A stretch of 64,000 nucleotides of DNA. It comes from Candidatus Thermochlorobacteriaceae bacterium (lineage in GTDB: Bacteria; Bacteroidota; Chlorobiia; Chlorobiales; Thermochlorobacteraceae). The notes beneath the pieces were generated by a model. The model was given only the letters and a program-made list of their open reading frames with translations. It was not told the DNA's origin and searched no databases. The DNA is taken from positions 113,658 through 177,657 of the forward strand of contig JAJUFC010000006.1 in the NCBI GenBank assembly GCA_029263855.1, given 5' to 3'. This document shows, piece by piece, positions 27,947-37,300 of the stretch; position 1 is the stretch's first letter, and the number at the start of each line of letters is the position of its first letter. The translations under genes were made by a program, and so were the position numbers.

Positions 27947-28162
27947 TTGAGTATCTCTCCAAGCGCGACATTCTCGCCATCAATCGCCGAATGATTGAAA
28001 CGGTCGGCGTCAACTTTCTGCCACCCAACAATTTGCTCAAGCCCAACGCGCTGGATTATCTCGTTGAAGCCGTCGCCGCAGAGATGTTTGGCAATCCGCT
28101 TTATCCGAACATTTGGGATAAAGCCGGCGTCTATTGCTTCAACATCATCGCCAATCACATTT
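27943..28162 (+). pseudogene. Truncated Fic/Doc-family toxin
   Basis: Starts with GTG at 27943, overlapping the upstream stop. The 73-residue remnant IEYLSKRDILAINRRMIETV...PNIWDKAGVYCFNIIANHIF matches the N-terminal two-thirds of Doc-type proteins (family pattern: L-x-x-I-H-x-x-x-I, then KAA-x-x-x-x-x-I-x-x-NH-x-F). It is cut precisely where the Fic catalytic motif HxFx(D/E)GNKRT should follow. HIF remains, after which the sequence is the 3' end of the oppositely oriented TonB receptor. The frame runs on antisense to 28242, but that part is not Doc-like. The catalytic motif is absent, so the protein cannot act as a Fic/Doc enzyme. Confidence 0.72.
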
Positions 28163-30292
28163 TTACAAACTCTCCCAACGCGCGCCCACAAACCAAATTC
28201 GTCCGGGCAAAAATGGCGTGTAGAAGCGGTCGGTTTGATTAAAGATGTTGTCGATGCCGACTTGCGCCGAAAAACCCGCCCAGAGTTTTTGGGTAATTGT
28301 AATGTCCCAAATCGCGTAGCCGGGCGCGTATTCATTGTCGCTGTCTAAAATCAAATTCCCGTTCAGGTCGGCGAAACCGTAGCGCGAGCGATAGACGCCG
28401 CGAAGAAACGCCGTGAATCCGAGTTGCTCATTCTCGTAGAGCGCTTTCACGTTCAAGAGATGTTGCGAGCGACCAAACAGCCCGCCATACTCCGCTTCGG
28501 CAATCGGCACGAACACAGGATTGAGCACATCGCCTTCGGCGCGACCAATTTTGCGCGCGCGAATTTTCTCAAGCACGCTTTCATCTTTGGCATTGACGAA
28601 CTGATAACCTGCCGAGAGCGTCAGTCCCGACAAGGGTTTTAGGGTGAGTTCCGTCTCAACGCCTTCGGTAAAGACGCGATTCAAGTTGAAATACGTGAAG
28701 ATGTTTCCGCCGTTGGATTTGACGGCAATCGGCTGCGTGTCAATCAAATCGCGCACGTTGTTGCGGAAGAAATTGATTTTGAGCGAGAAGATCTTCGCTG
28801 GTGAAATATCCGCGCCGACATTAAACGCGACGGAGCTTTCGGCGCGAATGCTCTCCAACTGATTCGGGTCGAGCAGAACGCCTCGAATCAAGCCTTGCTC
28901 TTGAAGACGGCGAAAAGACTCTCGCAAGTTTCTTGAACCAAAGACACTGTAGCCGGCTTGCGCGTTGGTGAAGTCAAGATAGAGTTGCTGAAAACTTGGC
29001 GCGCGAAAGCCGCTTCCAACAGAGGCGCGAATCGAGAGCCAATCGGTCGCTTTGTAGAGCGTGGCGATGCGCGGCGAGAGTTGCGAACCAAAGTCGCTGT
29101 TTCGGTCGAAGCGAAAACTCGCCGTTAGGTTAAGCCACGAAAACGGAATGAACTCGTCTTGCGCGTAGAGATACGCCGTATTCATCGCGCGAGCGCCATC
29201 GGCGATTCTATCTGCCCTGACGCCTTCATCAATGTAGCCTACGCCAATAGCGAGACTGTTACTCGGGCTCATCGCCCAATCAGTTTGCGACTCGATTTTG
29301 AGCATGCGTTGGTCGAAGTTGCCTGAAAAGAAGAGGCTTCCATCGTCGCGGAAGACGTTGGTGAAATTGTTCTCGTAACGCGAGCCATAAAAACGGAGGC
29401 TTGTTTTCACGACGGGCGAGAGTTTGTGCGCAAGATTTGCCGAAGCGTTCCAGTCGATGAGCGATTGGCGGGTATCGAGAAGGCGCGCGCCAGATTGCGC
29501 AATCCCGCTCTGCGATTCCGAAAGCCAGCGCGCCGAGAGCGCGAGCATCGTCGCATCGCTGAACTTGTAGCACAGTTTTGGATTGAGGGTGTAGTTGTAA
29601 AATTCAGGCGTGGTACGGCTTTCCGTTTCAGGCGTGAGGTCGTAGCCACTTGAACTATTGCGATTGATGATAAGCGAAGCGGAAAGGTTGCCGACCGTTC
29701 CTTCCAAAGTGGCGTTCAAATCCGCCGCGTTAAAACTTCCGTATCGCGTGTTTAGCCCAAGTTTGAACGGTTCTTCGGCTTGTTTGGTGATGATGTTGAT
29801 GACGCCGCCTAAGGCTTCGCTGCCGAAGAGCGACGATGACGGACCTTTGACGATTTCAATGCGCTCAATGTTGGCAACGGTGAATCGAGTGAGTTCCAGC
29901 GTGCCTGCGGTTCGTCCAATCACAGGTTCGCCGTCAATGAGAATCAGCGTGTAGGCGGGGTCGAAGCCTTGCATTTGCACGCCCGTGCCATGGTCGCGCA
30001 TAATGGCAAGTCCGGTTTGCTCTTCCAGCGCTTCGCTGAGGCGCATCGCGCCTTGCCGCTCGATTTGCTTTTTGGAAATTACGCTGACGGGTATTGCCGC
30101 GTCTTCGATTTCCTTTTCGGAGCGCGTTGCCGAAACGACGACCTCACCGCTCTTGACGGTCTTCAACGAATCTTCTCTCGCGCTTTCTTTTTTCAATGCG
30201 TCTTCTTTGGCTTGTCCGAGCGCGTTGGCGGTTAGATTTATAATTAGACAAGTTTTAAATAATTACTTAAAAAATTTTTTTTCGTAGGTCAT
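28163..30292 (-). pseudogene. TonB-dependent heme receptor, interrupted by a stop in the signal peptide
   Basis: Outer-membrane TonB receptor of the HmuR/HemR kind: plug with LILIDGEPVIGR and IEIVKGPSSSLFGSEALGGVINIITK (near residues 80-130 of the open part), then a barrel ending in RIWFVGARWESL. The uninterrupted frame starts only at a TTG (30196) and lacks any signal peptide. Reading further upstream in the same frame gives an apparent signal peptide, TCLIINLTANALGQA, then a TAA at 30263-30265, then KKFFK, and an ATG at 30290-30292 that overlaps the stop of the upstream gene (ATGA). One nonsense codon therefore splits an otherwise perfect leader. It is either an inactivated receptor or a sequence error. 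Confidence 0.78.
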
Positions 30293-30636
30293 TTGATCAT
30301 CAAGTTTTCTTTATGATGCTTTAAGAGTTCATCGATGACGAGGCAAGCGAGTTCGACGTTGCTTTTCATCAGTTCTAAAAATTTTTCGCGCGGCACGAGC
30401 AACATTTCCGTCGGCAGCGTCGCCTTGACGTCGTTACTTACTTTCTCGCCTTCTAAAAGTTCAATCAAGTAAATCGGACGCGTTATCGGTGTTGGTTCAA
30501 GTTCTCCCGATAAGACGAAGAGCGCGGCGCGTTGTGTTTCTCCTTTTTTGAGTATGATTTTCCCTTGCTCGTATCGGCGCACGCGTCCCAGCGTGAAGAG
30601 TTTATTTCGAACGATTCGGCTTGCTTTCTCTATCAT
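30289..30636 (-). CDS. Short cyclic-nucleotide-binding-like domain protein
   Basis: 115 residues resembling only the N-terminal beta-roll of CRP/FNR-type regulators (GRVRRYEQGKIILKKGETQRAALFVLSGELE). A helix at the C-terminus (ELACLVIDELLKHHKENLM) would be the dimer helix. There is no helix-turn-helix, so it is not a complete transcription factor, and the phosphate-binding cassette of cAMP binders is not evident. Its stop overlaps the receptor start (ATGA), so it heads the heme operon. It lies right behind a Fur-like operator. Confidence 0.6.
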   Translation of the reverse strand: MIEKASRIVRNKLFTLGRVRRYEQGKIILKKGETQRAALFVLSGELEPTPITRPIYLIELLEGEKVSNDVKATLPTEMLLVPREKFLELMKSNVELACLVIDELLKHHKENLMIK

Positions 30637-30641
30637 TTTAT

Positions 30642-30656
30642 TTAGAATTAGTCTAA
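30642..30656 (-). promoter_or_regulatory. Fur/PerR-like 7-1-7 operator of the heme locus
   Basis: On the minus strand TTAGACT-A-ATTCTAA, an inverted repeat with one mismatch, has the 7-1-7 spacing of Fur/PerR boxes. It ends 5 bases before the ATG of the first gene of the heme locus, a good place for repression. A Fur-family regulator sensing iron fits the downstream HmuY, TonB receptor and flavodoxin genes. The regulator gene is not in the window. Confidence 0.5.
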
Positions 30657-30693
30657 TTTAATAGAACAATTTATTTCTTCCAAAAAAGTTTTG

Positions 30694-30720
30694 AAAAAAA
30701 AAGGCGAGTCTTGCTCGCCT
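30694..30720 (-). terminator. Rho-independent terminator of pdaD
   Basis: On the minus strand AGGCGAG, loop CAAGA, CTCGCCT, followed by a run of nine Ts, 23 bases after the arginine decarboxylase stop. Confidence 0.85.
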
Positions 30721-30743
30721 TGAAAGTTTTCGTTGAAGGTTGA

Positions 30744-31292
30744 TTACGGCAGGAGAATTCCGCAAGAGATGACGGAAGTCCATAATCCGTTTTTGCCTTC
30801 TGCGGATTGGGTCACGTTGAATGTTTTGACGACCTTGCCGCTCATTTTGTAAATGTCTTCGCGTTCGTCCCAAGCGGTGTTCGGGTCAAATTCAACGCCG
30901 AGCGTGGTCGCCAGCATCGTGGCGGCGAGGTCTTCGGCATATTCGCCCGCGACTTTTTCGGTTTCGCCGTAGGGGTGATGCTCAGAGAGATAGCCATATT
31001 GCGTGTTGGTATCGGAAGGCAGAGCCACGCCGATTGAGGCGGCAATCAAACGATTGTGCTCGTTGGTTGCTACGCGCGCCATCACGCAGAAGGTAATCTG
31101 CCCGGGCTGAAGAAGTTTCAATCCTTCTTCAACACTGATGCGCTTGCACCCCGTCGGAAAAATGCTCGATACCGTTACCAAGTTGCATTTTTCAATTTTT
31201 GCGTCTCTGAGCGCGAGTTCAAAGGAGGAGAGATATTCTTTGTGTCGTCCGACACCTTTTGTAAAGAAGATTTTGGTAGGAACGAATGACAA
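30744..31292 (-). CDS. pdaD: Pyruvoyl-dependent arginine decarboxylase
   Basis: Makes agmatine from arginine for polyamine synthesis, using a covalently bound pyruvoyl group instead of PLP. 182 residues, typical of the archaeal/chlamydial/Chlorobi family. Self-cleavage is expected between Ser42 and Ser43 in LVTVSSIFP, giving the pyruvoyl group on the new N-terminus of the large chain. Conserved [17 protein letters not shown] and EHHPYGETE are present. The start is a TTG, supported by GGAG six bases upstream and by the conserved N-terminus [19 protein letters not shown]. No agmatinase or agmatine deiminase gene is adjacent. Confidence 0.93.
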   Translation of the reverse strand: MSFVPTKIFFTKGVGRHKEYLSSFELALRDAKIEKCNLVTVSSIFPTGCKRISVEEGLKLLQPGQITFCVMARVATNEHNRLIAASIGVALPSDTNTQYGYLSEHHPYGETEKVAGEYAEDLAATMLATTLGVEFDPNTAWDEREDIYKMSGKVVKTFNVTQSAEGKNGLWTSVISCGILLP

Positions 31293-31383
31293 GGCAGTCT
31301 CCGCTATGTTTTAATGGTTGAAGAATTGTGATGTTGTTTCAGAAAAGTGGTGCAATAATACGAAAAATAAAATCACCGACCGA

Positions 31384-32592
31384 TTATTTTCGCACAAGGC
31401 GGAAAAATTTTCGCTTGCCAACTTTGAGCACCTTCGCGTCCGAATCAAGATTCAAAACGAATTTTGCATCGGTCAGTTTTTCGTCGTTCATCGTTACGCC
31501 GCCTTGCTCAATGAGCCGCCTCGCTTCGCTTTTGGTGTTGGCGGCTTTGGCTTTGAGGAGCGCGTCAAGCAATGCGATGGACGATTCTTCAACGGCGATT
31601 TCTTCGATATCGTCAGGCACGCCGCCTTGCGAAATTTTTTCCGACGCTTCCAACTCTTTCTTCGCGACTTCTTCGCCGTGAAAAAACTTGACGACGGCGA
31701 ACGCCAACTTGCGCACAGCCTCGCGCGGATTTTCTTTAAGCCATCGTTGCAGTTCGGTCAGTTCTTCGTTGTTCAAAATCGCGGTGAGCCTTGCGTATTT
31801 CTCGACGAGCGCGTCGGGCGTTTTGAGCGTGGCTTGGAACATTTCGCGCGGCGAGTGATTGAACCCGATGTAGTTATCGAGCGACTTCGACATTTTTTGA
31901 ACGCCGTCCGTGCCTTCCAAAAGCGGAAGCGTAATGCAGATTTGCGGCTCAGCGATTCCATATTCGCGCTGAATGTCGCGCGCCACGAGCAAGTTGAATT
32001 TTTGGTCTGTGCCGCCGAGTTCAACGTCGTTTTTGAGTTCGACGGAGTCCATCGCTTGCGCAAGCGGATAGAGCAACTCGTGAATCGAGATGGGTTCGCC
32101 TGATTCGTATCGTTTTTCAAAGTCGTCGCGCTCGAGCATTCTTGCGACGGTGTAGCGGCTGGCAAGGCGAATGACGTCGGCGAAGGTCATTTTGCCAAGC
32201 CACTCCGAGTTGTAGCGAATTGTGGTTTTGGATTTATCGAGAATTTTGGCGGCTTGTTCGAAGTAGGTTTCGCCGTTTTTGCGCGTTTCGTCGAGCGAGA
32301 GTTGCGGACGGGTTTTGTTTTTGCCGCTGGGGTCGCCAATCATCGCGGTGAAATCTCCGATGATTAAAATCGCTTTGTGTCCTAAATCTTGGAAGTCGCG
32401 CAGTTTGCGCAGGACGACGGCGTGTCCGAGATGCAAGTCGGGTCTTGACGGGTCTGCGCCGAGTTTGACTTTGAGCGGCGTTTTGGTTTTGAGGCTATGC
32501 TCGAGTTTTCGCGTAAGGTCGTCTTCGGAAATGATTTCAACCGTATTGCGCTTGATGAGGTCAAGTTGTTCGTTGAGCGATGGAAAGTTCAT
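31384..32592 (-). CDS. tyrS: Tyrosyl-tRNA synthetase
   Basis: Class I synthetase of 402 residues, TyrZ-like subgroup. The HIGH motif is [13 protein letters not shown] (about residues 52-64), [12 protein letters not shown] is the second signature (about residues 225-236), and the C-terminal 60 residues form an S4 RNA-binding domain ([17 protein letters not shown]). Cytoplasmic, essential. The start ATG at 32592 fits the family. The gap to the decarboxylase gene downstream is about 90 bases. Confidence 0.95.
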   Translation of the reverse strand: MNFPSLNEQLDLIKRNTVEIISEDDLTRKLEHSLKTKTPLKVKLGADPSRPDLHLGHAVVLRKLRDFQDLGHKAILIIGDFTAMIGDPSGKNKTRPQLSLDETRKNGETYFEQAAKILDKSKTTIRYNSEWLGKMTFADVIRLASRYTVARMLERDDFEKRYESGEPISIHELLYPLAQAMDSVELKNDVELGGTDQKFNLLVARDIQREYGIAEPQICITLPLLEGTDGVQKMSKSLDNYIGFNHSPREMFQATLKTPDALVEKYARLTAILNNEELTELQRWLKENPREAVRKLAFAVVKFFHGEEVAKKELEASEKISQGGVPDDIEEIAVEESSIALLDALLKAKAANTKSEARRLIEQGGVTMNDEKLTDAKFVLNLDSDAKVLKVGKRKFFRLVRK

Positions 32593-32663
32593 GTCAAAAT
32601 TTTTTGAAGCGCAAATGTGTGAAATACGATTGAATTTCGCAACGCTTTTTTGAATGTAGTGAG

Positions 32664-33659
32664 TTATGTTGTTTGAAAAACGAGTTTGACCGATTCTACT
32701 TTTTGCTCAATGCGACTTGCCAACCACTTGATAAATGGCTCGCTATCGTTCAAGCAAGGCACGTAATGGACTTTGAATTCTGCAGCAGTTGCTTCTTCGA
32801 CGCCTTCTAAATCGGCTTCGCTATTGTCGGCGAAAAATCCGAATGGGAACATCACGATTTCACTCATTCCCTCCGCCTTAAATTCTTCCAAGGCTTTCTC
32901 GAGCGTTTCGGGCATCCACTCGCCGCCGAATTTGTGGTTCATCGCGCCGAGTTTGATTGACGAAAACATGTTGCGTTCATCGCGTTCAATGGCTGATTTC
33001 AATTTCTCGAAAAAGTCGAGCGTTTCTTGATAACCTGTGTTGATTTTCGGCGTTTCGCCTTTATTGTCTTTAACGAGCGTGCCGTGTGCAGTGAGTGCCA
33101 ATCCGATTTTGTTTGGCAGGCTTTTCGGCATTCGTTCAAAAATATGGTCGACGCAAATTTGCACGAGTTCATCGTTGTTCCACAGATGCTTCATCACGCG
33201 CACTTTTTGAAAGGCGATTTCTTTGAAGTCATTGACGGCGATGTAACATGCAATTCCGCACGCAAATTCTGACTCAATCGGAATCATTGGAACGGTGATA
33301 ATTGCGTCGCACTCCCGCGATTCGTGCATGACGGTTTCAAAATATGGCGGCACGAAGTAGTAAGCCTCGCGCACGACGTAAGTTCTCTCGTTGGAATTTT
33401 GATTCAAAATCGTTTGCAATGCGTTGGCTTGGCATCGCGTGATTTCGTTGAGTTTTGAACGATAGCCCAATTTTCCCCAATACGACTTGCGTTTCAGGCT
33501 TCGCATCGTGGCGATGAAGATTTGAAGCGGCTTCGGAAGGTTGGCGATGCGCGAGGTGATGTAGCGCAGAATGCGAGATGAGTTTGGATATAACTTCTTG
33601 AAGGTGGCTTCTTCAACTTCACCGTAGGTAGCAAGAAGCACGGCGACTTTTTTTGGCAT
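32664..33659 (-). CDS. hemH: Ferrochelatase family protein
   Basis: Inserts ferrous iron into protoporphyrin IX, or a porphyrin of a related pathway. 331 residues with the two-lobe chelatase layout: [12 protein letters not shown] at the N-terminus; the catalytic histidine in [12 protein letters not shown] (about residue 193); and the acidic metal-guiding residues in [16 protein letters not shown] (about residues 275-290). The sequence is divergent from E. coli or Bacillus enzymes, with an N-terminal region rich in basic residues ([19 protein letters not shown]). It could act on coproporphyrin. It complements hemL upstream in the window. Confidence 0.85.
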   Translation of the reverse strand: MPKKVAVLLATYGEVEEATFKKLYPNSSRILRYITSRIANLPKPLQIFIATMRSLKRKSYWGKLGYRSKLNEITRCQANALQTILNQNSNERTYVVREAYYFVPPYFETVMHESRECDAIITVPMIPIESEFACGIACYIAVNDFKEIAFQKVRVMKHLWNNDELVQICVDHIFERMPKSLPNKIGLALTAHGTLVKDNKGETPKINTGYQETLDFFEKLKSAIERDERNMFSSIKLGAMNHKFGGEWMPETLEKALEEFKAEGMSEIVMFPFGFFADNSEADLEGVEEATAAEFKVHYVPCLNDSEPFIKWLASRIEQKVESVKLVFQTT

Positions 33660-33730
33660 GATACTTCACAATTAAATTGATGCCGATAAAAACGGCGTGC
33701 GTTGCTATTTCATTTCAAACCGTCGTTCAT

Positions 33731-33760
33731 AAAAAAAGCGCAACCCTTGCGAATTGCGCT
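33731..33760 (-). terminator. Rho-independent terminator of the DUF6580 gene
   Basis: On the minus strand AGCGCAA, 10-base loop, TTGCGCT, then a run of seven Ts, about 25 bases after the stop. Confidence 0.8.
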
Positions 33761-33785
33761 CTGATGATTCTTTTTGTGCATTTGC

Positions 33786-34313
33786 TCACGCGGCTTTTTG
33801 CGCCAAGACCTTCGTCTTTACGAAGTAATCTGCGCCGAAGAGCACGGCGGTAAAAAATACATCGCCAAGCACTTGATTACGATAAAATGGAATTGCCGCA
33901 ATGTAGCACGCGCTCAATCCTTCCACCGTGTAGCCATACCAGCCGCTCAACCAAACGCCGAAGTTCGTAACAACGAAGAAAACGAGCGAGGCGACGAGCG
34001 TTCCAAGCGCGAGACGCTGAACGCTGAATGAACTGCGAATCCAAAATCCAACAAGGCTAATTAAAATGAACGCGCCGTAAACATACCACATTCCGCTGTG
34101 AAAGCCGGGAAATGGCGACGCACCGATGCGATAGAGGATTTCAAAAATCGCGTCGGAAAGAAGCATCGCGGCGATGGGAATCAAAATCGCTTGCTTTTTA
34201 TCTTTCATCTTGACCGCGCCGTAAAGAGCGACGGCGGCAATGGCGGTGAAGTTGGCAGGGTGCGGAACGAGGCGAGAAAGCGTGCCGATGAAGACTAAAA
34301 TGATTTCGGTCAT
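33786..34313 (-). CDS. DUF6580-like membrane protein
   Basis: 175 residues with five or six transmembrane helices. The N-terminal RLVPHPANFTAIAAVALYGA is the hallmark of a family common in Bacteroidota (DUF6580), which resembles the S components of ECF transporters in size and topology. The substrate is unknown. The ATG at 34313 begins the first hydrophobic segment; the frame open to 34349 adds a non-conserved tail. No ECF ATPase or T component lies nearby. Confidence 0.75.
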   Translation of the reverse strand: MTEIILVFIGTLSRLVPHPANFTAIAAVALYGAVKMKDKKQAILIPIAAMLLSDAIFEILYRIGASPFPGFHSGMWYVYGAFILISLVGFWIRSSFSVQRLALGTLVASLVFFVVTNFGVWLSGWYGYTVEGLSACYIAAIPFYRNQVLGDVFFTAVLFGADYFVKTKVLAQKAA

Positions 34314-34366
34314 GTTTAATGCGTTAAAAGGTTCGATTTTGGATTGCAAGTTACAAAAGTTTGCGG

Positions 34367-34810
34367 CTATTTAATTTCTTGCAATTTGTGTTCAGTAAGT
34401 CCGAGTTGAATGGCGCATCCAAGCACTTCGCCCGCGAGTTTGAACGGATCTTTGGAGAGAATGTCTTTGTCGACATTGGTGTAGCAAGTCAAGCCCGCGT
34501 CTTTGCTCAAAATGAATCCCGTCAATTTTTCTTTTTCTTCGGCAAAGAAGATGACTTCGCCGAGTTCTTCGCTGGTGATGAAATTAGTGCAGTGGTGCAG
34601 TTGATTGAGCCCGACAGGCGAAAAGACTTGAATCAAGTTGCCTTTGCGATTGCCAATCACGAGGTCAGGGTAAATTTCAAGCGTTATTTTTCTTCCGCTG
34701 ATATAGTCATTGATAATGAAGCGAAAGAGACTGCCTTCTTTTTTCGGCTCTTCTACGGCGAGTGTTTTTGCAATTTTGGCGATGTCTTTTTTTGAGAATT
34801 GATAGCTCAT
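34367..34810 (-). CDS. Hypothetical cytoplasmic protein
   Basis: 147 residues, no signal peptide, no membrane helix and no family I recognise. It is a mixed alpha/beta protein with segments such as GRKITLEIYPDLVIGNRKGN and FFAEEKEKLTGFILSKDAGLTCY. Two or three Cys are not arranged as a metal site. A start codon at 34810 and an isolated position between the DUF6580 and signal-peptide genes support a real gene. Confidence 0.65.
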   Translation of the reverse strand: MSYQFSKKDIAKIAKTLAVEEPKKEGSLFRFIINDYISGRKITLEIYPDLVIGNRKGNLIQVFSPVGLNQLHHCTNFITSEELGEVIFFAEEKEKLTGFILSKDAGLTCYTNVDKDILSKDPFKLAGEVLGCAIQLGLTEHKLQEIK

Positions 34811-34864
34811 GCGTGATTGTTCAAGACGGGTTCAGAGTTTTGACGATTTTGGTTGATTAGATTT

Positions 34865-35236
34865 TCAAAACGGCGAATCGGCAACGGAATTGAGGGCGAC
34901 GATGATGCCCGCAATCGCCGCGCCAATCGCGCCTAAAATCGCAAAGTTTCTTGTAGTTGCAAAAGGTTCGTCTTTCAAAACGACTTTGGCGGTATCGCTT
35001 TGTTTTGGAACTTCGGTCGCAACTTGTTTCGTCATCGGTTGAGGGATTGCGCGTTGCTTGAATTTTTCGCAGTCGGCGTTAAGTTTGTTGAACGCCTTGC
35101 GCTCCGACTCCGTCAGGCTCGCCTTTGGAAGCGACTTCAAGCGAAGCAACTCCGCGTCGTCGCACGGATTTTTGGTTTGAGCCTGCGCGCAATTTGCGAT
35201 GACAAAGCCAAACGCGATTGCAAGAATTTTTTTCAT
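34865..35236 (-). CDS. Small exported protein with C-terminal membrane helix
   Basis: 123 residues: a signal peptide (MKKILAIAFGFVIANCAQAQ), a short cysteine-containing helical region (CDDAELLRLKSLPKASLTESERKAF with a second Cys about 28 residues on, possibly a disulphide), a polar linker, and a C-terminal hydrophobic helix (FAILGAIGAAIAGIIVAL). Not a recognised family. Predicted to face the periplasm while anchored in the inner membrane. Confidence 0.65.
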   Translation of the reverse strand: MKKILAIAFGFVIANCAQAQTKNPCDDAELLRLKSLPKASLTESERKAFNKLNADCEKFKQRAIPQPMTKQVATEVPKQSDTAKVVLKDEPFATTRNFAILGAIGAAIAGIIVALNSVADSPF

Positions 35237-35334
35237 TTCTTGGAAAAAGGTTGGAAGAATATACGAAAAGCAGCTTTTGTTTTTTTATTTTGCTTAAAAC
35301 GACTTCAACTGAATTTCAACTTCGTTCTGCCTGA

Positions 35335-36489
35335 ATGCGACCGTTATACACGCTTCTCTCGAAGATTGGCACAAAGTTCTTTCGCGTCAAGCGCTACGAC
35401 GAGCCGAACTTTCTCGTCAAGCAAATTCAATCGGGCAATGTCAAAAAGATTCTGCTGATTCAGCTTCAACAACTTGGCGACAATCTCGTTTTTACGCCTA
35501 CGGTTCGCCAAATCGTCGAGCGTCTTGGTCATTTGCAAATTGATATGCTCGTCAATTCCGTTGGATACGATGTCTACAAAAACTTTCCTCGCATCGATCG
35601 CTTTTATGTCGACAAAACTTGGTATTGGGGCAAAGGCGAGCGCAAGTTGCTCCCGCTTTTCAAGTTGCTTTGGCAAATCCGCAAGCAGAAATATGACTTG
35701 GCAATTTTGGACACGTCTTGCGTTGCGTTGAAATATCCCGTGATTGCGTTCTTGACGGGCGCGCGATACCGTCTTGGCGTTGACCAAAATGATCGCGGTT
35801 TCTTGAACAACGTGATTTATCCCTACAACACTTCGCAGAGTTTCGTTTATCAAAACTTCGATCTTTTGCCTTATCTCGGCTTGAACAAACCCGACCCTTC
35901 CCTATGGCTTCCGACGACTGACGCCGACAAGCAAGCAGCTCAACGCTTGATGCGCTCGATTCGCGGCGAAAGATCCAGCCGCGTCATCGTGATTCATCAA
36001 GGAAGCAACTGGGAATCAAAGAAGTGGTTTTTTGAAAACTGGGTGGCTTTGTGTCAAAAGTTTCTTTTATTTCCCGATGTCAAACTCGTTTTCAGCGGCG
36101 CGGCGCGAGAACGCGAACAGGTCAATTGCATCGTCGCGTCGCTTCGTTCGCCCGACCGCGTTTTTTCTCTCGTAGGTCAAACTTCCATTCACTCCCTCAA
36201 AGCGTTCATAGAACTTTCTGACCTCTTCATTACCATAGATTCAGGTCCGATGCACATTGGCAACGCTACGAGCGCGCCAATGGTCGTGCTGATGAGCGGC
36301 ATTGACTATGAAAATCGCTGGATAGAGCCATGCGAGCGCGTGAAAGTCTTGCGAAAAGACGTTGCGTGCAAATACTGTTTGAGCGAATTTTGCCCCACAG
36401 GGACGAAGGAGTGCATGAAACTCATCACGGTCGAGGAGGTCTATCAAGCCGCGTTGTCGTTTTTGCCCGAATTGGCTTCGGCTAATTGA
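35335..36489 (+). CDS. Glycosyltransferase family 9 (heptosyltransferase-like)
   Basis: 384-residue GT9 enzyme that adds a heptose-like sugar to lipopolysaccharide core or a related glycan at the inner membrane. The N-terminal domain opens with KKILLIQLQQLGDNLVFTPT. The C-terminal domain has VIHQGSNWESKKW and the family signature FITIDSGPMHIGNA (about residues 297-310). A Cys-rich stretch near the C-terminus (CKYCLSEFCPTGTKEC) is common in GT9 of this type. Its 3' end overlaps the convergent FkbM gene by 46 bases. Confidence 0.88.
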   Translation: MRPLYTLLSKIGTKFFRVKRYDEPNFLVKQIQSGNVKKILLIQLQQLGDNLVFTPTVRQIVERLGHLQIDMLVNSVGYDVYKNFPRIDRFYVDKTWYWGKGERKLLPLFKLLWQIRKQKYDLAILDTSCVALKYPVIAFLTGARYRLGVDQNDRGFLNNVIYPYNTSQSFVYQNFDLLPYLGLNKPDPSLWLPTTDADKQAAQRLMRSIRGERSSRVIVIHQGSNWESKKWFFENWVALCQKFLLFPDVKLVFSGAAREREQVNCIVASLRSPDRVFSLVGQTSIHSLKAFIELSDLFITIDSGPMHIGNATSAPMVVLMSGIDYENRWIEPCERVKVLRKDVACKYCLSEFCPTGTKECMKLITVEEVYQAALSFLPELASAN

Positions 36490-37285
36490 GGCGCGCCAAT
36501 GAGGCGCTCGTTTTTGAAGCAATGCACGTCTTGCTCGTCAATCGCCTTGCCTTTTATTTCTTTAAATCCAAAAGCGCGTAGCGCGTCTAAAATCCTCTGA
36601 TTCTTCGCTTGGTCGCTTCCGTGAATTTCCATTATCAAGAATCGGACTTGTTTGAGCGCGTCGTGATGCGGAAGAGCGAAAATTTCGTGCTCTGCGCCCT
36701 CAATGTCCATTTGCATAAATCAATCGTCTCGCCGTTGAAGCATTTGTCGTAAAGTTCATTGAGCGTGATGCCTTGAATTTCAATTTCCTTTCCGTCCGTT
36801 GCGTCTATCGGGTTGTAGATGCTATCCGATGTGCCGCCCTTTCCGACTTTGAGTTTGAGCGTTTTGGTTTCGCCGCAAACCGCCGCGTTGAGCGCAATGA
36901 TTTGCGCGTCCAAGTTTCGCTCCAAGTTGAAGCGCATTCGCGCGCAAGTATTTGGATTGAACTCGACGGCAACCATTTTTTTGATGGGAACGCCATTGAG
37001 TTTTAGCATCAAGCCCAGTCCGCCGCCGTTGCCTCCCAAATCCAATACGTTGATAGGCGAGACGAACTTCATTTCGGGCAAAAATTGCTGATACATCGCG
37101 GAGGTCAGCACAAGCCTCGTGCCGCTCTCGTCGCCGGCTGAATGGTCAACCAAAAACTCCATTCCGTTCAAGCGATACACGTTCAACCCATTTGAGCGAA
37201 ACAACAATCTTGACCATAGCAGTTGGTAGCGGTTGTCAAATTTCCAAATTGATTTTAAGCCGTGCAGTTTGTTGGCAAGCCACAT
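36444..37285 (-). pseudogene. FkbM-family methyltransferase gene with frameshift
   Basis: SAM-dependent O-methyltransferase of the FkbM type that usually modifies glycans. The SAM motif INVLDLGGNGGGLGLML (near residue 80) lies in the first frame (37285 to about 36720). The family motif QMDIEGAEHEIF and the C-terminal half lie in a second frame ending at 36444. The two fuse after FNGETID if one base is restored at the short A-run at 36717-36719, giving about 280 residues. It is next to the GT9 gene, consistent with a surface glycan. Either a true lesion or a sequencing error. Confidence 0.8.
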
Positions 37286-37300
37286 TATTTTAAGATGGTT

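Noticed and set aside
27748..28335. 195-residue open frame on the minus strand
   Set aside because: It is antisense to the decayed toxin-antitoxin pair and the receptor 3' end, with no recognisable motif. The opposite strand carries clear Doc-like sequence.
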